Assembly (NCBI GenBank): GCA_903938935.1
Contig: CAJAFD010000105.1
Span: forward strand, 1-15,996
Length of the DNA: 15,996 nt
Origin: an uncultured Opitutia bacterium
Lineage (GTDB): Bacteria; Verrucomicrobiota; Verrucomicrobiia; Opitutales; Opitutaceae
Direction of reading: 5' to 3'
Part shown: positions 1 through 7,109 of the stretch, in pieces
How positions within the stretch are numbered: position 1 is the first letter of the stretch
Layout of the letters: each line of letters starts with the position of its first letter
The notes under the pieces: generated by a model
Databases searched by the model: none
Told to the model about the DNA's origin: nothing
The model's input: the letters and a program-made list of their open reading frames with translations, nothing else
Program-made: the position numbers and the translations under genes

Positions 1-135
1 CCCGCCCTGCTGCCGCCCGCCCTGCGCGCCACGCCCCGCCGCCAACGCGATTACACCGAAGCCCTCGCCTTCATCCGCGAACTCACCGCCGCCCGCTCCG
101 CCCGCTCCGCCGATTTACACCTGTTATTTATCTAA
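1..135 (+). CDS. C-terminal fragment of an unidentified protein (5' end outside window)
   Basis: An open frame runs from the first base to TAA at 133-135 and gives 44 residues. I do not recognise the product. The readable part is Ala/Arg-rich, with a probable amphipathic helix (DYTEALAFIRELTAARS) and a hydrophobic end (LHLLFI). Third codon positions are almost all C until the last few codons, like the HIT gene that follows, which supports real coding. A short tandem duplication of GCCCGCTCC lies near the end. The next gene starts 76 bp downstream on the same strand. Only the tail is visible, so no function is assigned. Confidence 0.55.
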   Translation, partial: PALLPPALRATPRRQRDYTEALAFIRELTAARSARSADLHLLFI

Positions 136-211
136 CCAGTCCACGACAAAACCACGGCGCGGCTTAAAATTCTGCCGTGTCATCCGCCGATTTCGCCGAC
201 AACTTCCGCCC

Positions 212-553
212 ATGTCCAAGACCCTTTTCGAGCGCATCATCGCCCGCGAAATCCCCGCCAAAATCGAGCACGAGGACGAACACTGCATCGTCCTGCACGA
301 CATCCAGCCGCAAGCGCCGGTCCACCTGCTCATCATCCCCAAAAAAGCCCTACCGCGCATCGGCGCCGCCTCGACCGACGATCAAGCCCTACTCGGTCAC
401 CTCTTGCTGACCGCCAGCAATCTAGCGAAAAAACTCCAACTCGCTAACGGCTTCCGCCTCGTAGTGAACAACGGCCCCGACGGCGGAGAATCCGTCCCCC
501 ACCTGCACGTCCACCTCCTCGCCCGTCGCCCGCTCGCCTGGCCGCCGGGCTAA
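212..553 (+). CDS. HIT (histidine triad) family hydrolase, HINT-like
   Basis: A 113-residue protein of usual HINT length. The N-terminus LFERIIAREIPAKI matches the start of HINT proteins, VHLLIIPKK (37-45) is the central strand, and the triad HLHVHLL lies at residues 97-103. In this family the middle His of the triad acts as nucleophile on phosphoramidates such as AMP-lysine or AMP-amine; the physiological substrate is rarely known. It is predicted cytosolic, with no signal peptide or membrane segment. The ATG at 212 fits family length; no Shine-Dalgarno precedes it. It converges on dprA with 13 bp between the stops and no visible terminator. Family is certain; the exact substrate is not. Confidence 0.93.
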   Translation: MSKTLFERIIAREIPAKIEHEDEHCIVLHDIQPQAPVHLLIIPKKALPRIGAASTDDQALLGHLLLTASNLAKKLQLANGFRLVVNNGPDGGESVPHLHVHLLARRPLAWPPG

Positions 554-566
554 GTTGAACACGAAG

Positions 567-1688
567 CTAACTCCTCGCTTCAAAGGACCCGTCGGCGCGC
601 TTGGCGATGGCGCGCTTGAGCTCGAGCATCATGAGCACCGCCGACAGCGGCGCCGCCGCCAAACCGGTGAGCTCCGCGAGCGCATCGGGCGTCAGTTGCG
701 CGCCACCCGCAAAACATGCGAACACCCGCGCTTCATCCCTCGTGAGATTCGCCGGTGTGCCTTCCGGCGTCCCAGGTTTTTCCGAGATCGGCGCAGGCCT
801 TAAGCCATCGAGATAATTTAACTCCGAAAGCAGATCATCGACGCTCGTCAGCAACGTCGCGCCATCGCGAATCAACTGGTGACAACCCGCGCTACTCGGT
901 TGGTCGATGCGACCGGGCACCGCGAAGAGCAACCGCCCTTGTTCGCCCGCAAAACGCGCCGTGATCATCGCGCCTCCATCCACGTCGCTCTCGATCACCA
1001 CGGTCGCCTCGCACATGCCAGCGACGATGCGATTGCGCATCGCGAACGACTGCCGATCGGCCCGCCGCCCGAGCGGAAACTCCGAGAGCACCGCACCGTG
1101 TTCTTCGATCTGTCGATAGAGGCTCAAGTTTTCCGGCGGGTAAACGATATCGAGGCCGTTACCGAGCACCGCGGCTGTCTTACCGCCGACCGAGAGAGCA
1201 CCTTCATGCGCGGCCGTGTCGATGCCGCGCGCCAAACCGCTCACCACGCAAAAACCCAATCGCGCCAGCTCCGCCCCGATTTTTTTTGCTGTCGCCATGC
1301 CGTAGAGCGTCGTGCGCCGTGACCCGACAATCGCGATGCACGGCTGCGAAAAATCGTATCGGCCTTTGCGATACAACGCGATCGGCGGGTCGGAAATTTC
1401 CCGCAGCAACTTCGGATAAGCCTCGTCGCTGCCAATGATAAAATCCACTTGGCTCTGCGCCATCCGCGTGTCTTCACGCGCCAGATCAAAATGCTGCGTC
1501 CAATCGCCCAGCGTCGCACTGATGACCGGCCCGACGCCTTTGACCGCTTCCAGTCGGCGTCGGCCGGCCGTGAAAATCAGACGCGGATCACCGCCGAGTT
1601 CTGCGAGGAGGCGGTTGAGCGTGATGGGTCCGATATTGGGCAGCGCATTTAAAATCAAAAACGCCTGCCGCTCGGTAAGTTCGCTCAT
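567..1688 (-). CDS. dprA: DNA-processing protein DprA
   Basis: A 373-residue DprA (Smf) protein. It binds single-stranded DNA entering by natural transformation, shields it and loads RecA. Visible order: helical N-terminal HhH/SAM-like region (about 1-70), then a Rossmann-like DNA-binding core with VGSRRTT (121-127), GLARGIDTAAH (151-161), SEFPLG (202-207) and the MRNRI motif (217-221). After that comes a linker of about 25 residues rich in Pro and Gly, and a C-terminal winged-helix domain (about 315-373). ATG at 1688 lies 8 bp after the nnr stop, so it is probably the last gene of the pdxJ-acpS-unknown-nnr-dprA unit. Third codon positions lean to G more than in pdxJ or acpS of the same unit. 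It hints at competence, but no other competence gene is in view. Confidence 0.96.
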   Translation of the reverse strand: MSELTERQAFLILNALPNIGPITLNRLLAELGGDPRLIFTAGRRRLEAVKGVGPVISATLGDWTQHFDLAREDTRMAQSQVDFIIGSDEAYPKLLREISDPPIALYRKGRYDFSQPCIAIVGSRRTTLYGMATAKKIGAELARLGFCVVSGLARGIDTAAHEGALSVGGKTAAVLGNGLDIVYPPENLSLYRQIEEHGAVLSEFPLGRRADRQSFAMRNRIVAGMCEATVVIESDVDGGAMITARFAGEQGRLLFAVPGRIDQPSSAGCHQLIRDGATLLTSVDDLLSELNYLDGLRPAPISEKPGTPEGTPANLTRDEARVFACFAGGAQLTPDALAELTGLAAAPLSAVLMMLELKRAIAKRADGSFEARS

Positions 1689-1696
1689 GCAAACTA

Positions 1697-3154
1697 CTAT
1701 CGCAAGACTTGGGGTAAAAAGTCGAGCACCTGCGTCGTCGTCACCGCCACTTGCCCATGCGACCGCGCCAGCGCATCCGCGGCGAGTCCGTGCCAGAGCA
1801 CACCCCGCGCGGCCGCGAGTTCAGACTCAGCTGGAGTTTGCGCGAGCAAGCCACCGATCAAACCAGCGAGCACATCCCCGCTCCCACCCCGCGCCAGCAC
1901 CGGCCCGCCAAAAAAACTATGATAACTCGGCCCGTTACCGTTCCCGCTTTCGATGCGCGTCACGGGCCCTTTGCGCACCACGGTCGCCGACGGCAACGTC
2001 GCACCGGCGATGCGCGCCCATTCACCCGCGTGAGGCGTGAGCACGCGAGGCGCGTTACCGGCGGCGACGATTTCCGGCTGCAACGCATCCGCATCGATCA
2101 CCAGCGGCACGGCCGAAGTCGCGACGATGTCTCGCAGCAGCGCGAGCGTCTCCGGCTCGCGCCCCACTCCCGGCCCGAGCACCAAAGCATCCAGCCGGTC
2201 CGCCCGCGCTTTCAATAAATGTTGCCCCTCAAGCGCGAGTCCACCGCCGGGTGTCTCCGGCCAACCCACCCACATTACCTCAGGAACCCGCGCCGCAAAC
2301 GCCGCCGCCAACGTCTCCGGTACAAACGCCGTCACGAGACCCACGCCACTGCGCAACGCCGCTAGCGCCGTCATCAATACCGCGCCCGGATAACTCCGCG
2401 AGCCGCCGATGATGCCCACATGGCCATACGTGCGTTTGTCGGAAATCGCCGGACGCAGCGCCGCCAACGGCGCCAACAACTCCGGGATGAGCACGCGGTT
2501 CCGCACCGCTGGCAGCGGATTCGCCCCTTCGAAAAAACCGAGATCAAGGTAACGCACACGTCCGGCTCGCGCCGCCTCCAGCACGGGAGTTTTCACGATC
2601 CCAGTCGCATACGTAAAATCAGCCTGAAATAAATCCGCGCTCGGCAAATCGACCGCGGCCCGAAAGCGAATCGGATGGGCGTTGATCTGCGCGAAGCGTG
2701 CGACGACGCGTGATTCCGCGGGCGCTCGAAACTGAAAACCAAAAACGCCATCGAGGCCGACCGTGTAGGCGTCGTCCGGCAGCGCGGTGATCACGCGCAC
2801 GCGATTTGGCGCGGCGTGCACCAGCGCCCGCCATGCCCGTTGCGCGAGGGGACGCAGCGCGCGCGCACCGAAGAAAAATAAAACCTCGGCGGTGGCCTGC
2901 GGATTTTTTTCGAGCAAATCTTGCGCGGCGATAAAAGCATCACCCGCGTTGTGACCTTTGCCCGCGAGCACGAGAATCCGCGCGGCCGCAGGAAACGCTC
3001 CGATCTCCTGAAAATCACGTTGCACCGCAGCCCCCACGGCGCGGCCGGCGCGTTGCATCGCGGTCCATTCGCGCGCTTCGTCGCCCCCGAAATAAGTCGC
3101 CTCAAATGCGCGGTCTTCCTCGCAGCTGAGAATCGGGTGACTCAAAAAACTCAT
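1697..3154 (-). CDS. nnr: Bifunctional NAD(P)H-hydrate repair enzyme (epimerase + ADP-dependent dehydratase), divergent
   Basis: A 485-residue two-domain protein that repairs hydrated NADH/NADPH. The N-terminal YjeF_N-like epimerase domain (about 1-225) has AMQRAGRAV (33-40), GKGHNAGDA (65-73) where the family usually has GxGNNGGDG, and DLPSAD (169-174) for the usual DIPSG. The C-terminal ribokinase-like dehydratase domain has GHVGIIGGSRSYPGA (244-258), LGPGVG (326-331), IDADAL (353-358), TPHAGEWARI (373-382) and GGSGDVLAGL (423-432), including the catalytic Asp. The segment between GEWARI and KGPVTRI is about 20 residues shorter than in E. coli YjeF, and the usual GNPGMA-type loop before GGSGD reads FFGGPVLA. 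The dehydratase looks active; whether the epimerase works is doubtful. It starts 4 bp after the upstream stop and is followed by dprA after 8 bp. Confidence 0.9.
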   Translation of the reverse strand: MSFLSHPILSCEEDRAFEATYFGGDEAREWTAMQRAGRAVGAAVQRDFQEIGAFPAAARILVLAGKGHNAGDAFIAAQDLLEKNPQATAEVLFFFGARALRPLAQRAWRALVHAAPNRVRVITALPDDAYTVGLDGVFGFQFRAPAESRVVARFAQINAHPIRFRAAVDLPSADLFQADFTYATGIVKTPVLEAARAGRVRYLDLGFFEGANPLPAVRNRVLIPELLAPLAALRPAISDKRTYGHVGIIGGSRSYPGAVLMTALAALRSGVGLVTAFVPETLAAAFAARVPEVMWVGWPETPGGGLALEGQHLLKARADRLDALVLGPGVGREPETLALLRDIVATSAVPLVIDADALQPEIVAAGNAPRVLTPHAGEWARIAGATLPSATVVRKGPVTRIESGNGNGPSYHSFFGGPVLARGGSGDVLAGLIGGLLAQTPAESELAAARGVLWHGLAADALARSHGQVAVTTTQVLDFLPQVLR

Positions 3155-3158
3155 GGCG

Positions 3159-3716
3159 CTAGGGCCGCGGCGCGGGCGGCGCGGGCGGAGTCACGCCCAT
3201 ATTTTCGCGAGCGGCGGTGCTGATCGAGCGCCAGGTTTCTTGATTTTTTTCGCCGAGCCATGCCGCTCGTTGCGCGGCGGTTTCGGTGAATTGCAGCGGG
3301 CAATTTTCCAAGTTGGCCTGCGGGCCGTGCGTGAGCAGCGGGAGCGTCAGTCGCGTGATCGAGCGAAAGAAAAACGCGCCGTCATTACGCAGCACTTCGT
3401 AGCAATCGGAATAGGCTTGGGTCGCGCTGTTCCAGAGCGCGATTTCGGTGCGATCTTGGTGCCAAACGGCATATTGGCCCCACTCGGCGAACACGGCTTC
3501 GATCGTCGTAAAACGCGGCGCAGCCTGAACCGTGGGCGGAGAGGGTTCGAGCGGCCCGGACGCCGAGGCCGGTTCCCGTTTAGGCAGCGCCCAGACGAAT
3601 AACGCTCCGACGATGAAACCCAACATCACCCACGAAGGCACCATCGAAGGTTTGGGTTTCGGCTCGGGTGGTGGCGTTTCCTCCGCCTCGAACTCGTTGG
3701 GCTCTTGCTGGTACAT
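3159..3716 (-). CDS. Unknown membrane-anchored protein
   Basis: 185 residues, not recognised. Residues 1-25 are acidic and proline-rich (QQEPNEFEAEETPPPEPKPK). One transmembrane helix follows at about 27-45 (VPSWVMLGFIVGALFVWAL), then a Pro/Ser/Ala-rich spacer (47-68), a soluble Trp/Tyr-rich region (about 69-170) with two Cys (105, 139), and a Pro-rich tail. A short cytosolic N-terminus and a periplasmic C-terminal domain are likely; the two cysteines could then form a disulfide (inference). It is packed inside the cofactor operon: acpS ends 12 bp upstream and nnr begins 4 bp downstream. That context shows co-transcription but does not reveal function. Only ATG 3716 gives the whole acidic head and helix; no Shine-Dalgarno is present. 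Confidence 0.8.
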   Translation of the reverse strand: MYQQEPNEFEAEETPPPEPKPKPSMVPSWVMLGFIVGALFVWALPKREPASASGPLEPSPPTVQAAPRFTTIEAVFAEWGQYAVWHQDRTEIALWNSATQAYSDCYEVLRNDGAFFFRSITRLTLPLLTHGPQANLENCPLQFTETAAQRAAWLGEKNQETWRSISTAARENMGVTPPAPPAPRP

Positions 3717-3728
3717 TGTGAAATCGTT

Positions 3729-4136
3729 TTAAGCGCGCACGATGGCGGCGACGGCCATAGCAGTCGTCTCGGTGTGGGAAAGACTCACGTGAATATGCGT
3801 GCCGCCGACGTGCGCGAGGAGCGCGGCCGCTTTGTCATCGAGACGCACGCGAGGTTCGGCGCGTTCGCCGTGGTAGATCGACATAGATTTCCAGCTTAAC
3901 TCTGCGCCGATGCCGGTGGTGAAGGTTTTTGAAATCGCCTCTTTCGCGGCCCAACGCGCGGCGAGGTGCTTATGCGGCTGCGCCATACTCATACAATAAG
4001 CGCGTTCCTCGGCGGTGAACACGCGGTCGAGAAAATGATCGCCGTGACGCTCGAGTACGTCGCGGATGCGTTGCACCTCGACGAGATCGCAACCGAGGCC
4101 AACAAGAACGCCGCCGGGCGGGAGAGAGAGATTCAT
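3729..4136 (-). CDS. acpS: Holo-[acyl-carrier-protein] synthase
   Basis: A 135-residue AcpS-type phosphopantetheinyl transferase. It moves 4'-phosphopantetheine from CoA to the conserved serine of apo-ACP, switching on fatty-acid synthesis, and acts in the cytosol as a trimer. The motifs are complete: GLGCDLVEV (13-21, Mg-binding Asp17), FTAEERAYC (40-48), AARWAAKEAISK (59-70, Glu66) and VSLSHTETTAMA (117-128). The usual length is about 120-130, so the start at 4136 fits, with a few extra residues (MNLSLPPGG) before the first strand. It begins 12 bp after pdxJ and ends 12 bp before the unknown membrane gene. The pdxJ-acpS pair is a long-known bacterial arrangement, for example in E. coli. Confidence 0.96.
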   Translation of the reverse strand: MNLSLPPGGVLVGLGCDLVEVQRIRDVLERHGDHFLDRVFTAEERAYCMSMAQPHKHLAARWAAKEAISKTFTTGIGAELSWKSMSIYHGERAEPRVRLDDKAAALLAHVGGTHIHVSLSHTETTAMAVAAIVRA

Positions 4137-4148
4137 AGTCCAAAAAAC

Positions 4149-4892
4149 TCAGGGATTCATGCGCGCCTTCATCTCACGGACGGCTTCTTCGATGCCGGTG
4201 AACAACGCACGACTGATCAGGCTATGGCCGATATTGAGTTCGTGCAAATGCGGCAATGTGCGGACTTCGGCGATGTTCACGTAGTTGATGCCGTGGCCGG
4301 CGTTGACGGTGAGACCGAGGTCGTGGGCGCGCACGGCGCCGAGCCGGAGCCGTTGAAACTCGGACGCACGGCGGGCGCCGTAGTAGGCATTGGCGTAGGC
4401 GCCCGTGTGCAACTCAACCCAAGGGGCTTTCACGGCGGCGGAGGCTTCGATGGCGGCATCATTGGGATCAATGAAGAGGCTCGTCACGATGCCGGCGGCG
4501 CTCATGGCCTCAACACAGGCGCGAACGCGTTCGCGTTGGCCCACGACGTCGAGGCCGCCTTCGGTGGTGATTTCCTCGCGGCTCTCGGGCACGAGGCAGA
4601 CGGAGTCGGGTTTTAGTTTCAGGGCAAAGTCGATCATCCAAGGCGTGCACGCCATCTCGAGGTTGAGGCGCGTGGCGATGGTCTCGCGGGTGCGCCAGAC
4701 GTCACGCTCTTGAATGTGGCGGCGATCTTCGCGGAGGTGGATCGTGATGCCATCAGCGCCCGCGCGTTCGGCGAGGACGGCAAGGGTCACGGGATCTGGT
4801 TCCACGGCGCCGCCCACCGTGGCGGGCGCTTGCCGGTAACGGGCTTGGCGAACGGTAGCGCAATGATCGATGTTAACGCCGAGGAGCAGCAT
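4149..4892 (-). CDS. pdxJ: Pyridoxine 5'-phosphate synthase
   Basis: PdxJ, a TIM barrel that condenses 3-amino-2-oxopropyl phosphate with 1-deoxyxylulose 5-phosphate to give pyridoxine 5'-phosphate. The motifs are very clear: LLLGVNIDHCATVRQAR (2-18), EPDPV (31-35), GADGITIHLREDRRHI (45-60), NLEMA, TTEGGLDVVGQR, SLFIDPND, VNAGHGINY and HELNIGH. I chose the ATG at 4892 (247 aa). The frame stays open upstream to an ATG at 4964 and a TTG at 4967, but those add about 25 unconserved residues and overlap the divergent gene starting at 4949. Compared with E. coli, about ten residues are inserted between VRQAR and PDP. It probably opens the five-gene run that ends with dprA. Confidence 0.95.
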   Translation of the reverse strand: MLLLGVNIDHCATVRQARYRQAPATVGGAVEPDPVTLAVLAERAGADGITIHLREDRRHIQERDVWRTRETIATRLNLEMACTPWMIDFALKLKPDSVCLVPESREEITTEGGLDVVGQRERVRACVEAMSAAGIVTSLFIDPNDAAIEASAAVKAPWVELHTGAYANAYYGARRASEFQRLRLGAVRAHDLGLTVNAGHGINYVNIAEVRTLPHLHELNIGHSLISRALFTGIEEAVREMKARMNP

Positions 4893-4903
4893 GGGAGTGG
4901 AAG

Positions 4904-4948
4904 GTTTGACCCGACTAAGCGCGTCGTGATTCTGGAACGCAAAACGAA
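4904..4948 (+). promoter_or_regulatory. Possible promoter for the VC0807-like gene (weak)
   Basis: The 56-bp gap between the divergent starts of pdxJ (4892) and the membrane-protein gene (4949) must hold promoters for both if the pdxJ start is right. On the plus strand, TTGACC at 4906-4911 is a good -35 match. It is followed after 16 bp by GATTCT (4928-4933), which matches the -10 consensus at only three positions. No convincing minus-strand promoter for pdxJ was seen here. Confidence 0.22.
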
Positions 4949-5671
4949 ATGACTGCTCAAGCATCAACCACCACCGCGCCCAAACGCGAAAATCTTCTCA
5001 TCAATATCGTCTGCAACATCGCGTTGCCGTCATTTATCCTGAGTTCAGGGAGCAAGGCCGCGTGGCTGGGCCCCAAGTTGGCGTTGATCGTGGCGCTGTT
5101 GTTTCCGTTGGGCTATTCGATCCACGATTATCTCCAGCGGAGGAAATTTAACTTTTTATCGGCGATCGGGTTTTTGAGTATTTTGATCACCGGTGGTTTT
5201 GCGTTGCTGCAGCTGGATGTGCTCTGGTTCGCCGTGAAGGAAGCGGCGGTGCCGGCAGTGATCGGCTTGGTCGTGTTGACCTCGATGGGCACGCGGACGC
5301 CACTAGTGAAAGAGATGCTCTACAATCCGCAGGTGATCGACGTCGCGCAAGTGGATGCGGCTCTGGCGGAACGCAACACCCGGGCGGAGTTCGAGCAATT
5401 GCTCCGCGGCTCAAGTTTCCTGCTAGCGGGTTCTTTTTTTCTTAGCGCCGTACTCAATTACGGCCTCGCCCGTTATCTCTTAAAAAGCCCGGCCGGGTCC
5501 GAGGCATTCAACGCGGAATTAGCCCGCATGAACGTGTTGAGCTGGCCGGTGATCGCGCTGCCATCGGCGGCGATGTCGATGTATGCGCTGTGGCGCTTGT
5601 TGGGCGGACTTAAGCGCATCACCGGCTTGGAGCTCGAGCAATTGATGCACGCCAAGCCCGAGACGAAATAA
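4949..5671 (+). CDS. VC0807-like multi-spanning membrane protein
   Basis: A 240-residue integral membrane protein resembling the VC0807 family, whose function is unknown and which recalls septation protein A-like proteins. Hydrophobic segments lie at about 16-35, 41-60, 70-88, 92-112, 154-177 and 197-218. Recognisable pieces are LALIVALLFPLGYSIHDYLQRRKFNFLSAIG split over 44-74, then GGFALLQLDVLWFAVKEAAVP (82-102), typical of the family. A polar stretch (115-150) separates four N-terminal from two C-terminal helices. It is divergent from pdxJ and converges on gltA with 9 bp between stops. It is the only plus-strand gene between 554 and the right edge. Third codon positions favour G. Family assignment is from memory of its motifs; molecular role unknown. 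Confidence 0.82.
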   Translation: MTAQASTTTAPKRENLLINIVCNIALPSFILSSGSKAAWLGPKLALIVALLFPLGYSIHDYLQRRKFNFLSAIGFLSILITGGFALLQLDVLWFAVKEAAVPAVIGLVVLTSMGTRTPLVKEMLYNPQVIDVAQVDAALAERNTRAEFEQLLRGSSFLLAGSFFLSAVLNYGLARYLLKSPAGSEAFNAELARMNVLSWPVIALPSAAMSMYALWRLLGGLKRITGLELEQLMHAKPETK

Positions 5672-5680
5672 GCCACGGTC

Positions 5681-6979
5681 TCAACCGCGCTGCGCCATCG
5701 GGACAAAGTCGCGTTTGACTGGGCCGACGTAAATCTGGCGCGGGCGATAGATGCGGCCCTTGGGATTAGCGGCAACTTCACGCCAGTTCGCGATCCAGCC
5801 TGGCGCGCGGCCGATGGCGAAGATCACGGTGAACATGTTCACCGGAATGCCGAGGGCGCGCATGATGATGCCGCTGTAGAAATCGACGTTGGGGTAAAGT
5901 TTACGGGAGACGAAGTAGTCGTCCTTGAGCGCGGCTTGCTCGAGGTTTTTGGCGATGGCGAGGAGCGGGTCATCGATCCCGAGCTTGGCGAGGACTTCGT
6001 CGCACGCTTTGCCGATGATCTTGGCGCGAGGGTCGAAATTTTTGTAAACGGCATGGCCGAAGCCCATCAGGCGGCTGGTCTTGCTGCCGGATTTGGCGGC
6101 GGCGATGAAACGCGTGCCGTCGTCGCCCTCGTCGTGGATAGATTGGAGCATCTGCATGACCGCGGCGTTGGCGCCACCGTGCAGCGGGCCGGAAAGCGCG
6201 CAAATGCCGGCGGAGAGTGAGGTGAAGAGATTGGCGGCGCTGGAGCCGACCATGCGCGTGGTCGAAGTGGAGCAGTTTTGCTCGTGATCGGCGTGGAGCA
6301 GGAGGAGGAGATTCAGGGCTTTGGCGACCTCTGGTACCGAGACGTAATCTTGATACGGCTCAGAGAACATCATGTGCAGGAAGTTCTCGCAGAACGGCAG
6401 TTCCTGCTTCGGGAAAATATAGGGCAGGCCCTTTTGGTAGCGATAGATCATCGCTCCGATGGTGCGGATTTTCGAAATCGCCATCGCCGCCGCGAGGTCG
6501 AAGTTGGCGAGGTCTTTTTCGAAATTATTCGTCGCCAGATGCGGGTAGTGCGCCGCGAGCGAGGCGACGATCGAGGACAACATCGCCATCGGCGGCGCAT
6601 CCTTCGGGAAACCTTCGAAGATTTTCTGCATCTGCGTCTCGACGGCGGCGTTTTGCCGGAGGCGCAGGCCAAATTCTTTACGTTGCACGGCGTTGGGGAG
6701 CTCGCCGTAGATAACGAGATAAGCGGTCTCGACGTAATCGCTGTGCGCCGCGAGTTGCTCGATAGGGTAGCCGCGATGGCGCAGCACGCCGTTGTCGCCG
6801 TCGAGGTACGTGATCTGGCTCTCGCAGGAGCCGGTGTTGCCGTAGCCTTGGTCGTAGGCAATGTAACCGGAGGATGCGCGAAGCGTACGGGTGTCGACGG
6901 CTTTCTCCCCTTCGGAGCCAACCATGATCGGCAAGGGGTATTCTTTATCGTCGATCTTCAGTGAGGCGGAGTTGGCCAT
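5681..6979 (-). CDS. gltA: Citrate synthase (type II, GltA-like)
   Basis: 432 residues, close to E. coli GltA (427), with the extended N-terminal region of the hexameric type II enzymes. It condenses oxaloacetate and acetyl-CoA to citrate, the entry step of the TCA cycle, in the cytosol. The catalytic triad is intact: GPLHGGANAAV (264-274, His267), MGFGHAVYKNFDPRAK (305-320, His309) and NVDFYSG (364-370, Asp366). LHADHEQNCSTSTTRMVGSS (228-247, given in part) and PNAPG-like loops are typical. ATG 6979 gives the family N-terminus; no Shine-Dalgarno is seen. A 121-bp leader with three small palindromes separates it from hisH, so it probably has its own promoter. No terminator is visible between the convergent stops. 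Confidence 0.97.
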   Translation of the reverse strand: MANSASLKIDDKEYPLPIMVGSEGEKAVDTRTLRASSGYIAYDQGYGNTGSCESQITYLDGDNGVLRHRGYPIEQLAAHSDYVETAYLVIYGELPNAVQRKEFGLRLRQNAAVETQMQKIFEGFPKDAPPMAMLSSIVASLAAHYPHLATNNFEKDLANFDLAAAMAISKIRTIGAMIYRYQKGLPYIFPKQELPFCENFLHMMFSEPYQDYVSVPEVAKALNLLLLLHADHEQNCSTSTTRMVGSSAANLFTSLSAGICALSGPLHGGANAAVMQMLQSIHDEGDDGTRFIAAAKSGSKTSRLMGFGHAVYKNFDPRAKIIGKACDEVLAKLGIDDPLLAIAKNLEQAALKDDYFVSRKLYPNVDFYSGIIMRALGIPVNMFTVIFAIGRAPGWIANWREVAANPKGRIYRPRQIYVGPVKRDFVPMAQRG

Positions 6980-7030
6980 GATGGACCGAGCGGAGCCAAA
7001 AACTTCGCCACTGGCAAAACAAAGATAGGC

Positions 7031-7109
7031 TAGATTGAAAATCTACCGCCGAGAATTAGCCGGTGCACCGCACCGCGTAAGCAAATGTGAAGTCCGGGGC
7101 TCAACCCCG
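7031..7109. repeat. Three short palindromes in the hisH-gltA intergenic region
   Basis: The region holds TAGATT-GAA-AATCTA (7031-7045), the perfect palindrome CGGTGCACCG (7061-7070) and CGGGG-CTCAA-CCCCG (7095-7109). The last overlaps the hisH stop codon. Read on the minus strand, the GC-rich hairpin at 7095-7109 sits where a hisH terminator would be, but no T-run follows it. They may form structures in the gltA leader or serve as operators. Each is short enough to arise by chance. Confidence 0.4.

Noticed and set aside
153..179. CACGGC/GCCGTG inverted repeat before the HIT gene as a terminator of the partial gene
   Set aside because: The loop has 15 bases and no T-run follows.
7020..7027. 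Minus-strand TATCTTTG upstream of gltA, matching the Bacteroidota -7 element TAnnTTTG
   Set aside because: No TTTG element lies at the needed 19-21 bp spacing, and the organism does not look like Bacteroidota.
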